Origin: Paraburkholderia eburnea
GTDB lineage: Bacteria; Pseudomonadota; Gammaproteobacteria; Burkholderiales; Burkholderiaceae
Assembly (NCBI RefSeq): GCF_002917095.1
Contig: NZ_PQGA01000010.1
Coordinates: forward strand, 1 to 64,000
Reading direction: 5' to 3'
Length of the DNA stretch: 64,000 nucleotides
The position numbers and the translations under genes are program-made. Shown piece after piece: positions 7,722 through 15,707 of the stretch. Below the pieces are notes generated by a model that made no database searches, was not told the DNA's origin, and was given only the letters and a program-made list of their open reading frames with translations. Within the stretch, counting starts at the first letter, position 1. Each line of letters opens with the position of its first letter.

Positions 7722-8075
7722 GTCGGTCTCCGCGTTCTGTGTTTCTGTGTCATAGGGAGATCCGATTTATCCACGAAGTTTCCGGCAGCGCAAGAGGGCG
7801 CCTGGCATCGATTTTCTTCTGTATCCGCCGGCTAATTGGACCGGCTCTGGCACATCCGGACAAGCAAGCTATGTGCACCGCGTCAGCCACAGCCGATAAG
7901 GCCGCCAGTCCGCAAGACGCGCCACCCCGTTGCGCCCGCACACAAGAAATCCTTGCACTTCGCCCACCGTCTTATAGATTCAGAAAGTCGGCTCGGGAAC
8001 AGAAGTTAAATACATAGCTAACCTGAACAAGCATTCCCGACGCTCTCCACCAGAGTCGGGAGCGAGGAGGCAATC
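7722..8075. other. Divergent intergenic region with leader hairpin
   Basis: No gene. AT-rich promoter-like sequence at about 7970-8020 precedes a stem-loop CCCGA (8036-8040) / TCGGG (8056-8060), with CTCT/AGAG nested inside. The ribosome binding site GAGGAGG follows directly, so the hairpin sits in the 5' leader of the 8076 gene. Confidence 0.5.
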
Positions 8076-8417
8076 ATGAAAACGCTTTCCACGATGGCCG
8101 TGCTCATCGCCGGACTTCTGTGCGCTTTTTCCTCCCAGGCGCAGGACGTCACGGTCAAACCGCAGCAGACCGTGCGCTTTAAGCCCGGCTCGTACGGCTG
8201 CCTTTCGAAGGACAAGCTCGATGCCGTGTCCCTGCATGAGCAGGCCGGCGAGCATCAGCAGATGCAGGAATATTTCGCCGATTTCCGTTGCCTCTCGACG
8301 CCGGAAAACCAGACGTTCCGCGTCGTGCGCGTCGATGGCCACGACGTCGAATTCGTGAATGCCGCGAACGCCGACGATCAAGGCCTCTGGACCAGCGATC
8401 GCTTCATCAAGCAGTAG
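8076..8417 (+). CDS. Small exported hypothetical protein
   Basis: 113 residues with a clear signal peptide (MKTLSTMAVLIAGLLCAFSSQAQ, cleavage after AQA or nearby), so the mature protein of about 90 residues should be periplasmic. Two cysteines in the mature part (GCLS and RCLS) could form a disulfide. GAGGAGG precedes the ATG by five bases. I do not recognise a family. A hairpin in the leader may affect its expression. Confidence 0.7.
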   Translation: MKTLSTMAVLIAGLLCAFSSQAQDVTVKPQQTVRFKPGSYGCLSKDKLDAVSLHEQAGEHQQMQEYFADFRCLSTPENQTFRVVRVDGHDVEFVNAANADDQGLWTSDRFIKQ

Positions 8418-8584
8418 CACCCACGCGAGCAGAAACACCGGATTCGCTGTTCAGGCGTCACGGCGCCGTCATTTTCGTGTCAGACCATGCCAGATGACCC
8501 GGCACGGCGCTGTCTGACGATTGCGGCACAGTTCGTGCTGGAACTCGCTATCATGTGCGGCTTTTGCGCGGCGCGGGATTCGGT

Positions 8585-9139
8585 ATGGCACTTAAATCGA
8601 CCATCTTCAAGGCAGAACTGCAGATTGCGGACATGGACCGGCATTACTACGCCGACCATGCGCTGACGATCGCCTGCCACCCCTCCGAAACCGACGATCG
8701 CATGATGGTCCGTATCGCCGCCTTCGCGCTGTTCGCGGGCGAGCGGCTGGAGTTCTGCAAGGGCCTGTCGGACATCGACGAGCCGGATCTCTGGAGCAAG
8801 GACTACACGGGCGCGATCCAGACCTGGATCGAAGTCGGTCAGCCGGACGAGCGCCGCATCGCCAAGGCAAGCGGGCGCTCGGAAGAAGTGATCGTGATCG
8901 CCTATGGTGGCCGCACCTCGGACATCTGGTGGCAAGGCGTGCGCAGCAAGGTCGAGCGGCTGCGCAACGTCACGGTCTGGTCGCTGGGCGAGGGCGTAGC
9001 GGCTTCCCTCGGCAAGCTCGCGGAGCGCACCATGCGGCTGCAGTGCACCGTCCAGGACGGCGCTGCGTGGATCGGCAGCGAGAAGAGCGAGCCGGTAGCG
9101 GTCGAGTGGACCGTGTACAAGGCGCCCGAGAACGTTTAA
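8585..9139 (+). CDS. yaeQ: YaeQ family protein
   Basis: 184 residues, matching YaeQ length (about 180). The N-terminus MALKSTIFKAELQIADMDRHYY and the blocks IACHPSETDDRMMVRIAAFAL, EVGQPDERRIAKASGR and IAYGG are characteristic. YaeQ proteins have a PD-(D/E)XK nuclease-like fold; E. coli YaeQ was linked to suppression of haemolysin defects, but the biochemical role is unknown. ATG at 8585 is the conserved start; the frame extends to 8555. Convergent with the VOC gene. Confidence 0.93.
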   Translation: MALKSTIFKAELQIADMDRHYYADHALTIACHPSETDDRMMVRIAAFALFAGERLEFCKGLSDIDEPDLWSKDYTGAIQTWIEVGQPDERRIAKASGRSEEVIVIAYGGRTSDIWWQGVRSKVERLRNVTVWSLGEGVAASLGKLAERTMRLQCTVQDGAAWIGSEKSEPVAVEWTVYKAPENV

Positions 9140-9169
9140 GGCAAGAGGCGGTCGCGGCGCTGTTGCAGG

Positions 9170-9571
9170 TCAGGCAGCGGGCGGCCCTTTGAGTTCGATC
9201 ATGTTGCCTTCCGGATCGAACAGATACAGCGACGGCCCGAAACCCTCGGCGCCATAGCGCTCGACCACCTCGCCGGGACGCGCGCCGGATTGCGTGAGCC
9301 AGGCCTTCAGCGCCTCGCCGTCGAACGGCTCCACGCGCAGACAGAGGTGATCCATGTTGCGGCCCGCGCCGCCTTGCGCGTTGCGGTCCAGCGGCCCGCC
9401 CGCCGTGATGAGATCGACCAGCGAGCGCCCCGCGCGCAATTGCAGTAGCCCCAGTTCGCGTTCCTCACGTTCGACGCGACAGCCCAGCACCTCGCAGTAA
9501 AAGCGCGTCATGGACGCCGGGTCCGCCGCGCGGATCACCACATGGTCAATTTCGCGAATCCGGATCTGCAT
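9170..9571 (-). CDS. VOC-family (glyoxalase/dioxygenase-fold) protein
   Basis: 133 residues forming one vicinal-oxygen-chelate domain: two beta-alpha-beta-beta-beta modules, starting IREIDHVVIRAADPASMTRFYCEVLG and ending YLFDPEGNMIELKG. The histidine of IDHVVI, H of MDHLCLRV and the glutamate of MIELKG are the usual metal ligands. Family members include lactoylglutathione lyase-like enzymes and resistance proteins; the substrate here is unknown. ATG at 9571; the extension to 9655 is not VOC-like. Confidence 0.85.
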   Translation of the reverse strand: MQIRIREIDHVVIRAADPASMTRFYCEVLGCRVEREERELGLLQLRAGRSLVDLITAGGPLDRNAQGGAGRNMDHLCLRVEPFDGEALKAWLTQSGARPGEVVERYGAEGFGPSLYLFDPEGNMIELKGPPAA

Positions 9572-9667
9572 GGTGTCCACCGTTGCGGTGCGCGTGAGTG
9601 CGTCCAGGCAGTGTAGAAGGAAATCGGCAGGGGAAGGGAGGTGCGGCGCGTGCAAAAACGCTGGACG

Positions 9668-9728
9668 AAAAAAAGCCCGCTGCTGTGAGCGGGCTTAATC
9701 CATATCAGGAGGAGACATGGAGGAGACA
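9668..9728 (-). ncRNA. Candidate small RNA with two anti-Shine-Dalgarno motifs
   Basis: On the minus strand a promoter (TTGCAA, 17 bases, TATAGT) predicts a start near 9728. The transcript of about 60 nt carries CTCCTCC twice (complements of 9719-9725 and 9708-9714) in what looks like single-stranded sequence, then a terminator stem of nine pairs (9673-9681 with 9688-9696) and a T run to 9668. CUCCUCC can pair with ribosome binding sites; small RNAs with such loops are known in alpha-proteobacteria and other groups. No coding frame of note lies inside. Confidence 0.6.
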
Positions 9729-9734
9729 AGAACC

Positions 9735-9763
9735 ACTATACACAGCGGTCTGACGCGTTGCAA
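9735..9763 (-). promoter_or_regulatory. Sigma-70-type promoter of the small RNA
   Basis: Minus strand: TTGCAA (9758-9763), 17-base spacer, TATAGT (9735-9740). Spacing is ideal and both boxes match four or five of six consensus bases. Confidence 0.6.
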
Positions 9764-9990
9764 CAAGTTTTTAAGGGAAAACCCGCAATGGTGCCAAATT
9801 GTCGCAGCGCCCTGCTTGCGTGCAGACGCCGCCTCTGAACGGGGCAGAGTCGTCGAGTAACCGGCATGGCCCAAAGAGGCAAAATAGCGGCTGAATGCGC
9901 GCCGAACGACAGCGCAAGATCCGGCGCGCCCGCGCCTGTGCGAGCGTCTACAGTGGGACCATCGAATCTGCTCTCACCAGGAGTCATGAC

Positions 9991-11157
9991 ATGAACGCTG
10001 TCCCGTCCACCGCTCCAGCCCGCCTCGACACCTCCGGCGATACCGCGCGCTGGGACGCCGTCGCCGCACGCGATGCCCGCGCCGACGGCCAGTTCTTCTA
10101 CGGCGTGCGCACGACCGGCGTGTTCTGCCGCCCTTCCTGCGCATCGCGTCTGCCGCGTCCCGAAAACGTCGAATTCTTCCCCGATGCCGATAGCGCGCGC
10201 GCCGCTGGCTACCGCGACTGCAAGCGCTGCCAGCCAGGCGGCTTGCCGCGCGAACTGGAAATCGTGCAGCGCGCGTGCGCAGCGCTCGACGCCGATCCCC
10301 AGGAACGCCTCACGCTTGCGAGACTCGGCGAGGCGGTGCATCTGAGCCCGTTCCACCTGCAGCGTCTTTTCAAGCGCGTGCTGGGCGTCTCGCCGCGTCA
10401 ATATCAGGCCGCCCGGCGCGGCGCGGTCCTGCGCGACGCGCTCGCCCAGGGCGCCGACGTCACGCGCGCGAGCGCCGATGCGGGCTTCAACTCGTCGTCG
10501 CGGCTCTATGAGAGCGTGGCGGGCGAGCTGGGCATGGCGCCCTCGGCATTCCGGCGCAAGGGCGCGGGCCTCACGATCCGCTATGCGGACGCGGCCACGC
10601 CGCTTGGGCATGTGATCGTCGCCGCGACCGACAAGGGGATCTGCCGGATCGCTTTCGGCGACAGCGCGAGAGCCTTGAGCGAAAGCCTGCACGCCGATTT
10701 CGAGAACGCCCGATGCGTCGAGGATGCCGCAGGCCTCGCGCCCTTCGTCGCGCAGATCGACGCTTATCTGCACGGCCGCAGCGAGCGCATCGAGTTGCCG
10801 CTCGACCTTTCCGCGACGGCGTTCCAGCAACGCGTCTGGGACGCGCTCCAGCGGATTCCCTACGGCGAGACGCGCAGCTACACCGAGATCGCCGAAACCG
10901 TGGGCTCGCCGCGCGCGGTGCGCGCCGTGGCGAGCGCGTGTGCGTCGAACCCGGTGGCGCTGGCGATTCCGTGCCATCGCGTCGTGCAAAAGGGCGGCTC
11001 GCTCGCGGGCTATCGTTGGGGACTTGAGCGCAAGGCCGCGCTGATCGACGCCGAAGCGCGCGCGGGCGAGGTCCATGTGCTGCAGGAAGCTGTGCAGCCC
11101 ACTACCAGACTCAAACGGCGCGAGCGCGCCGACAACCCGCCGGAGACTGCTGCTTGA
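9991..11157 (+). CDS. ada: Ada: bifunctional alkylation-response regulator and methyl-DNA methyltransferase
   Basis: 388 residues. Domains: N-terminal zinc domain with cysteines 46, 50, 77 and 80, which takes methyl groups from phosphotriesters and switches the protein into an activator; an AraC-type HTH (about 95-180, LSPFHLQRLFKRVLGVSP); and a C-terminal O6-methylguanine methyltransferase with active-site C328 in AIPCHRVV. It repairs DNA by suicide transfer and activates its own operon. ATG at 9991 follows CAGGAG; the upstream frame is not Ada-like. The stop overlaps the start of alkA, so the two form an operon. Confidence 0.97.
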   Translation: MNAVPSTAPARLDTSGDTARWDAVAARDARADGQFFYGVRTTGVFCRPSCASRLPRPENVEFFPDADSARAAGYRDCKRCQPGGLPRELEIVQRACAALDADPQERLTLARLGEAVHLSPFHLQRLFKRVLGVSPRQYQAARRGAVLRDALAQGADVTRASADAGFNSSSRLYESVAGELGMAPSAFRRKGAGLTIRYADAATPLGHVIVAATDKGICRIAFGDSARALSESLHADFENARCVEDAAGLAPFVAQIDAYLHGRSERIELPLDLSATAFQQRVWDALQRIPYGETRSYTEIAETVGSPRAVRAVASACASNPVALAIPCHRVVQKGGSLAGYRWGLERKAALIDAEARAGEVHVLQEAVQPTTRLKRRERADNPPETAA

Positions 11158-12134
11158 GCGCCGTCCAGCAATCCGTCGAACCCTTCGAAGCCGCGGACGC
11201 CACGCTCGAACTACCGTTTCGCGCGCCCTACGACTGGCCGCGCATGCTGCGCTTCCTCGCGGGCCGCGCGACGCCAGGCGTCGAAGCGGTGGAGGACGGC
11301 GCGTGGCTGCGCGCGATCGACTTCGACGGCGCGAGCGGCACGCTTGCCGTGCGCCGCCATGCGCGCAAGCGTTGCCTCGTCGCACGGATCGACGGGCCAG
11401 TAAGCGTGCATGCGGCCGCGCTCGCCGCGCCGCTTGCACGCGTGTTCGACATTCACGCGGATCCTGCCGCGATCGGCGCGGGTCTGGGCGGCGATCCGTG
11501 GCTCGGACCGCTCGTCGCCGCCGCTCCTGGGCTGCGTATGCCGGGCGCGTGGTCGGGCTTCGAGCTGGTGGTGCGCGCAATCGTCGGCCAGCAGGTCAGC
11601 GTGAAGGCCGCGACGACGATCGTCGGCCGCCTCGTCGAGCGGGTCGGCAAGCCGATCGCCGGTCACCCTCATGCGCGCACGGCCTGGCGCTTTCCCACGC
11701 CTGCGGCGCTCGCCGCGGCGGATCTCACCGGCATCGGTATGCCGGGCAAGCGCATCGCGGCGCTACAGGGCTTCGCGGCCGCCGTGGCGAGCGGCGCGGT
11801 CGCCGTCGAACGATCGCCTGCGTCCGGTCAAGACGGCAAAACCACTGCGGCTGAACGCGCCACGCTCGACGCCATGCGCGCGGCGCTGCTCGCGTTGCCG
11901 GGCATCGGCCCGTGGACGGTCGAATACGTGGCGATGCGCGCCTGGCGCGATGCCGACGCGTGGCCCGCCACCGACCTCGTGCTGATGCAGACCATCGCGG
12001 CACGCGACCCCGCGCTCGTGCGCGCGACGCAACAGCGCGCACGCACCGACGCCTGGCGTCCCTGGCGCGCCTACGCGGCCATGCATCTCTGGAACGAAAT
12101 CGCCGATCGCGCCGGCGCGGCGCGCGGCGGCTGA
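11154..12134 (+). CDS. alkA: DNA-3-methyladenine glycosylase II (AlkA)
   Basis: 326 residues. It removes alkylated bases such as 3-methyladenine. The N-terminal AlkA domain (about 15-130) precedes the HhH-GPD fold: LPGIGPWTVEYVAMRAW is the helix-hairpin-helix and D274 in WPATDLVL is the catalytic aspartate. FELVVRAIVGQQVSVKAA is the family core. The start is the TTG at 11154, sharing TTGA with the ada stop; GGAG lies just before it. Coupled translation with ada fits the adaptive response. Length is slightly above E. coli AlkA (282). Confidence 0.93.
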   Translation: MSAVQQSVEPFEAADATLELPFRAPYDWPRMLRFLAGRATPGVEAVEDGAWLRAIDFDGASGTLAVRRHARKRCLVARIDGPVSVHAAALAAPLARVFDIHADPAAIGAGLGGDPWLGPLVAAAPGLRMPGAWSGFELVVRAIVGQQVSVKAATTIVGRLVERVGKPIAGHPHARTAWRFPTPAALAAADLTGIGMPGKRIAALQGFAAAVASGAVAVERSPASGQDGKTTAAERATLDAMRAALLALPGIGPWTVEYVAMRAWRDADAWPATDLVLMQTIAARDPALVRATQQRARTDAWRPWRAYAAMHLWNEIADRAGAARGG

Positions 12135-12346
12135 CGCGCGGCAATCCACGCCATAGCGCCGGGTTCGGCAACGCAGCACCCGTCGTCGCCCGGGTACTGC
12201 GCAAGCCGCTTAAAACCTTGCCAGCACTGGCTTCCAGCCATGTCAAATCGGCCGCAAAGGCAGGCCCGAGGTGGCCTCAAGCAGGTCTTTCGGCGAGATG
12301 TTAAAGTGCCCGCTACCGAAAAATTCCCTGCCAGCGAAGCGTGCCT

Positions 12347-12366
12347 ATGTGCAATAACGTGCAATA
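12347..12366. repeat. Direct repeat one helical turn apart upstream of gshA
   Basis: GTGCAATA occurs at 12349-12356 and again at 12359-12366, spaced ten bases, about 40 bases before the gshA start. It may be a regulator site or chance. Confidence 0.3.
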
Positions 12367-12403
12367 GCGCCGTTGCCGCCGGCCAGTGCCCGACCAGCCC
12401 TCA

Positions 12404-14026
12404 ATGCCAGACACGACCTCTACACGCACGAACGACGTTCTCACGCAGCGCCTTTCCGTGCTGAGCGCCGGGCCGCATCGCGACGCGCTCACGCGCGGTC
12501 TGCGCGGCATCGAAAAGGAAAGCCTGCGGGTCACGCGCGACGGCCATCTCGCCATGACGCCGCATTCCGCGGCGTTGGGTTCGGCGCTCACGCATCCGTC
12601 GATCACCACCGATTATTCGGAAGCGTTGATCGAGATCATCACGCCCGCCGAACAGGACGCGTCGATCACGCTCGACAAGCTCGACGAGCTGCATCGCTAC
12701 GTCTACAGCGTGCTCGCGCGCGACGGCGAAATGCTCTGGAACGAATCGATGCCGGGCCTTTTGCCCGCGAGCGACGACGGTATTCCCATCGCGCGCTACG
12801 GCAGCTCGAACATCGGCAAGCTGAAATACGTCTACCGCATGGGTCTCGCGCTGCGCTATGGCCGCACCATGCAGTGCATCGCGGGCATCCACTACAACTA
12901 TTCGCTCAACGAAGAAGTGTGGCGCGTGCTGCATGCGCACGATCAATCGACGGCCACGCAGACGGACTATCAGTCGGAGCGCTACCTCGCGCTGATCCGC
13001 AATTTCCGCCGCACGAGCTGGCTGCTGATGTATCTGTTCGGCGCCTCGCCCGCGCTCGACGCCCGCTTTCTGCGCGGGCGCGAAAACACGCTACAAAGCC
13101 TCGACGCCGACACGCTCTATCTGCCGTACGCGACGAGCCTGCGCATGAGCGATCTCGGCTATTCGAACACGACGGGCCAGTCCGCGCTGCGCGCCGACTA
13201 CGACACCCTGCCCGGTTATCTCGACGCGCTCGCGCAGGCCGTGAGCCAGCCGTATCCGCCTTACGAGGCGATCGGCACGCATCGCGACGGCGAGTGGGTG
13301 CAGATCAACACCAACATCCTGCAGATCGAAAACGAGTTCTATTCGACGATCCGCCCGAAGCGCGTGACCTGGCCCGGCGAGCGGCCGCTGCATGCGCTCG
13401 CCGCGCGCGGCGTGCAGTACGTCGAAGTGCGCTGCATGGACATCGACCCGTTCGAACCCACCGGCATTTCGCTCGAAGCGGCGCGTTTTCTCGACGCCTA
13501 TCTGCTCGCCTGCGCGCTCGACGACAGCCCGCTCTTGCCCGAGGCCGATTACGCGGAAGCCAACGAGAACTTCAGCCTCGTCACCAAGGAAGGGCGCAAG
13601 CCGGGCCTCGCGCTCGCGCGCGATGGCCAGCCGGTAGCGATGCAGGACTGGGCGACGGAGCTGTTCGCGAAGATCGAGCGCACGGCGGCGGCGCTCGACG
13701 CGCTGCACGGCGGCGACGCCCATGCGCGCGCGCTCGCGGCCCAGCGCGCGAAGCTCGCCGATGCGTCGCTCACGCCTTCGGCGCGCGTGCTTGAGACGAT
13801 GCGCGACCAGCAGCAGACCTTCCTGCAATTTGCGCTCGCGCAAAGCGAGCGTCATGCGGCGGATTTCCTCGCCCGTCCGCTCGATGCGCAGACGACGGCT
13901 CACTTCGACCAGCTTGCCCGCGAATCGCTCGACGCGCAGGCCAAGCTCGAGCGCGAGGAAGTCGGTTCGTTCGATGCCTTCGTGGCTGCTTATCGCGCCT
14001 ACACGCTCAATCGCTTCAGCGTCTGA
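12404..14026 (+). CDS. gshA: Glutamate-cysteine ligase, E. coli type
   Basis: 540 residues. It joins glutamate and cysteine with ATP, the first step of glutathione synthesis, in the cytosol. The N-terminal block GLRGIEKESLRVTRDG and TDYSEALIEIITP are the class-1 GshA signature; IHYNYSL, INTNILQIENEFYSTIRPKR-like and YVEVRCMDIDPFEPTGI follow. Length matches E. coli GshA (518). ATG at 12404 (MPDTTSTRTND) is used; a GTG at 12386 is in frame. A second, unrelated ligase family member (YbdK) occurs at 39831. Confidence 0.95.
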   Translation: MPDTTSTRTNDVLTQRLSVLSAGPHRDALTRGLRGIEKESLRVTRDGHLAMTPHSAALGSALTHPSITTDYSEALIEIITPAEQDASITLDKLDELHRYVYSVLARDGEMLWNESMPGLLPASDDGIPIARYGSSNIGKLKYVYRMGLALRYGRTMQCIAGIHYNYSLNEEVWRVLHAHDQSTATQTDYQSERYLALIRNFRRTSWLLMYLFGASPALDARFLRGRENTLQSLDADTLYLPYATSLRMSDLGYSNTTGQSALRADYDTLPGYLDALAQAVSQPYPPYEAIGTHRDGEWVQINTNILQIENEFYSTIRPKRVTWPGERPLHALAARGVQYVEVRCMDIDPFEPTGISLEAARFLDAYLLACALDDSPLLPEADYAEANENFSLVTKEGRKPGLALARDGQPVAMQDWATELFAKIERTAAALDALHGGDAHARALAAQRAKLADASLTPSARVLETMRDQQQTFLQFALAQSERHAADFLARPLDAQTTAHFDQLARESLDAQAKLEREEVGSFDAFVAAYRAYTLNRFSV

Positions 14027-14172
14027 AAGCGGGTTTTTCCGGCAGCAGGTTCGCGGCGGCGGGCATCGCACTTGCGGCAAATGCCAAGGGCTGCGCCCGC
14101 CGCGCTTCCATCCCTGCCTCCATCCCTTATAGTCACGCAGGGACTCCGACGAGTCACGCTAACGACACATGG

Positions 14173-14196
14173 AGGGGCCGCGCAGCGCGCGCCCCT
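14173..14196 (+). other. Leader stem-loop before lipoprotein gene
   Basis: AGGGGC (14173-14178) pairs with GCCCCT (14191-14196), with further GC pairs inside. It ends four bases before the GGAGG ribosome binding site of the next gene, so it could influence translation. Confidence 0.35.
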
Positions 14197-14215
14197 AAAG
14201 GGAGGAACCCACGCG

Positions 14216-14707
14216 ATGAAACGAACCCTGCCGATCCTGCTCTGCGCGGCGCTGGCGGCCTGCGCGCCGCGCGGCCAGGTCAACCCCGACGTCATGCAGA
14301 TCGCCACCGCACCGCTGACCTGCAGCGACAAGCCGCAGTGCGATATCTGGTGGCAACGCGCCCAGGATTGGGTGCGCGGCCATTCGATGTACGAAGTGCA
14401 AACCGTGACCGACTCGCTGATCCAGACCGCCGGCCCCGGCGGCGGCAAGCGCGCGCTCGCCTACGAGATCACGAAGACTTCCAACGGTGACGGCACCACG
14501 ACCATCGGCTTCGCGGCCCATTGCGACAGTTCGATCGGTTGCAAGCCCGATCCATGGGCGGCGGGCGCCGCGTTCAAGCAGTACGTGCGCACCGGCATCG
14601 AACAATCGATCCCCGGTTCCCATGACAACAGCGATACGGGCGACACCGGCACGGCGCCGCTGCCTGCATCGGCGGCCGCACCGGCTGCGTCGGCTTCCGC
14701 GCCTTGA
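14216..14707 (+). CDS. Hypothetical lipoprotein
   Basis: 163 residues. Signal peptide MKRTLPILLCAALAAC with lipobox LAAC, lipidated cysteine at residue 16. The mature domain contains CSDKPQCDIWWQRAQDWV and ends in an Ala/Ser/Pro-rich tail. The cysteine pair suggests a periplasmic disulfide. GGAGG precedes the ATG. I do not recognise the domain; similar proteins are frequent in Burkholderia. A hairpin after the gene (14740-14757) may terminate it. Confidence 0.72.
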   Translation: MKRTLPILLCAALAACAPRGQVNPDVMQIATAPLTCSDKPQCDIWWQRAQDWVRGHSMYEVQTVTDSLIQTAGPGGGKRALAYEITKTSNGDGTTTIGFAAHCDSSIGCKPDPWAAGAAFKQYVRTGIEQSIPGSHDNSDTGDTGTAPLPASAAAPAASASAP

Positions 14708-14739
14708 GTCCGGTCCGCCCACGCTGATTCTTCTGCAAG

Positions 14740-14760
14740 CTCCGGTTCAGTCCGGAGTTT
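14740..14760 (+). terminator. Possible rho-independent terminator
   Basis: CTCCGG (14740-14745), TTCAGT loop, CCGGAG (14752-14757), followed by only three T. Weak T run, so moderate confidence. Confidence 0.5.
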
Positions 14761-14945
14761 GCCAGCGTGTTTTTGCGAATTATCTTAAGCATAACTTGAC
14801 GCAATAAGACGGACTCCGAATCGAATCATTTCGATTGCGGGTTTAAGCATTTTCTGATTGAGCGGGTATTTGAGGAAACGTATTGTGGGCCAGATTCGGC
14901 ATCTGCCGGACGGTTTCACTCCTCTTCAATTATTCGAATCCAAAA

Positions 14946-15662
14946 ATGAAAATGCGACTTCTGCCAGTCAGTGTGCTGGCCTTCCTGATCGTCGTCGCCG
15001 CCGGCTGCACCACCGCATCGGGGCCCATGCACAACCTCGACGTCGTGACGCTTGCCAACGGCACCCAGGCCTATCGCGTGCAATGTCTCGGGCTGCTCGA
15101 AAGCTCGAAGGAATGCATGAAGAAGGTCAACGAAATCTGCGGCGACAAGCAGCCGTTGCGCGTTTCGTCGGTCGATCGCGCGGCTTCGGGCTTCAAGCCG
15201 GAAAACGATCCGCGTGAAATCCTCTTCGTCTGCCAGGCACCGCAGCCGGCCGTCCAGGAAGCCCCTCCGCCCCCGCCCCCGCCGCCGGTGGTCATCCAGA
15301 AAGCGCCGCGCTCGATCACGCTCAACGCGGACGCCAACTTCGCGATCAACAAGTACGATCTGCTGCCGGCAGGCAAGCAGGCGCTCGACAAGTTCATCGC
15401 AGATAGCGACGGTGTGAATATCGGCACCGTCACCGTCGACGGTCATACCGACTCGACTGGCTCGAAGGCGTTGAACGACCGGCTCTCGCAGCGCCGCGCG
15501 CAAACCGTGCGCAACTATCTGCAATCGCACGGCCTGCATGCCACCCAGTACGAAGTGCACGGCTACGGCGCGTCGAAACCCATCGCGTCGAACGCCACCG
15601 TGGAAGGCCGCGCACAGAATCGCCGCGTCGAAATCCAGACTGACGGCGTAACGGCCCGCTAA
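14946..15662 (+). CDS. OmpA-family lipoprotein (Pal-like)
   Basis: 238 residues. Signal peptide with lipobox (VVAAGC, cysteine near residue 19), a middle region with two cysteine-containing stretches, a proline stretch (PPPPPPPPPV, about 112-122) and a C-terminal OmpA domain (about 130-235). The peptidoglycan-binding core VDGHTDSTGSKALNDRLSQR is intact. Such proteins tether the outer membrane to the cell wall. ATG at 14946 opens a proper signal peptide; the longer frame does not. Convergent with the efflux gene emrB; no terminator is visible between them. Confidence 0.88.
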   Translation: MKMRLLPVSVLAFLIVVAAGCTTASGPMHNLDVVTLANGTQAYRVQCLGLLESSKECMKKVNEICGDKQPLRVSSVDRAASGFKPENDPREILFVCQAPQPAVQEAPPPPPPPPVVIQKAPRSITLNADANFAINKYDLLPAGKQALDKFIADSDGVNIGTVTVDGHTDSTGSKALNDRLSQRRAQTVRNYLQSHGLHATQYEVHGYGASKPIASNATVEGRAQNRRVEIQTDGVTAR

Positions 15663-15707
15663 GGCCGTACCGCCCGCGCGGCGCTGTCCGGGACCGTCCT
15701 TGAGCCT

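Larger units (their letters stand above)
9572..9990. other. Intergenic region containing the small RNA candidate and ada leader
   Basis: The stretch holds the predicted small RNA and its promoter (9668-9763) on the minus strand. A 47-codon plus-strand frame (9717-9860) overlaps it but has weak support. The rest to 9990 is the ada promoter and leader. Confidence 0.5.

Noticed and set aside
9717..9860. 47-codon plus-strand ORF with GGAGGAG before its ATG
   Set aside because: The spacing is very short and the same bases are better explained by the minus-strand promoter, anti-SD motifs and terminator.
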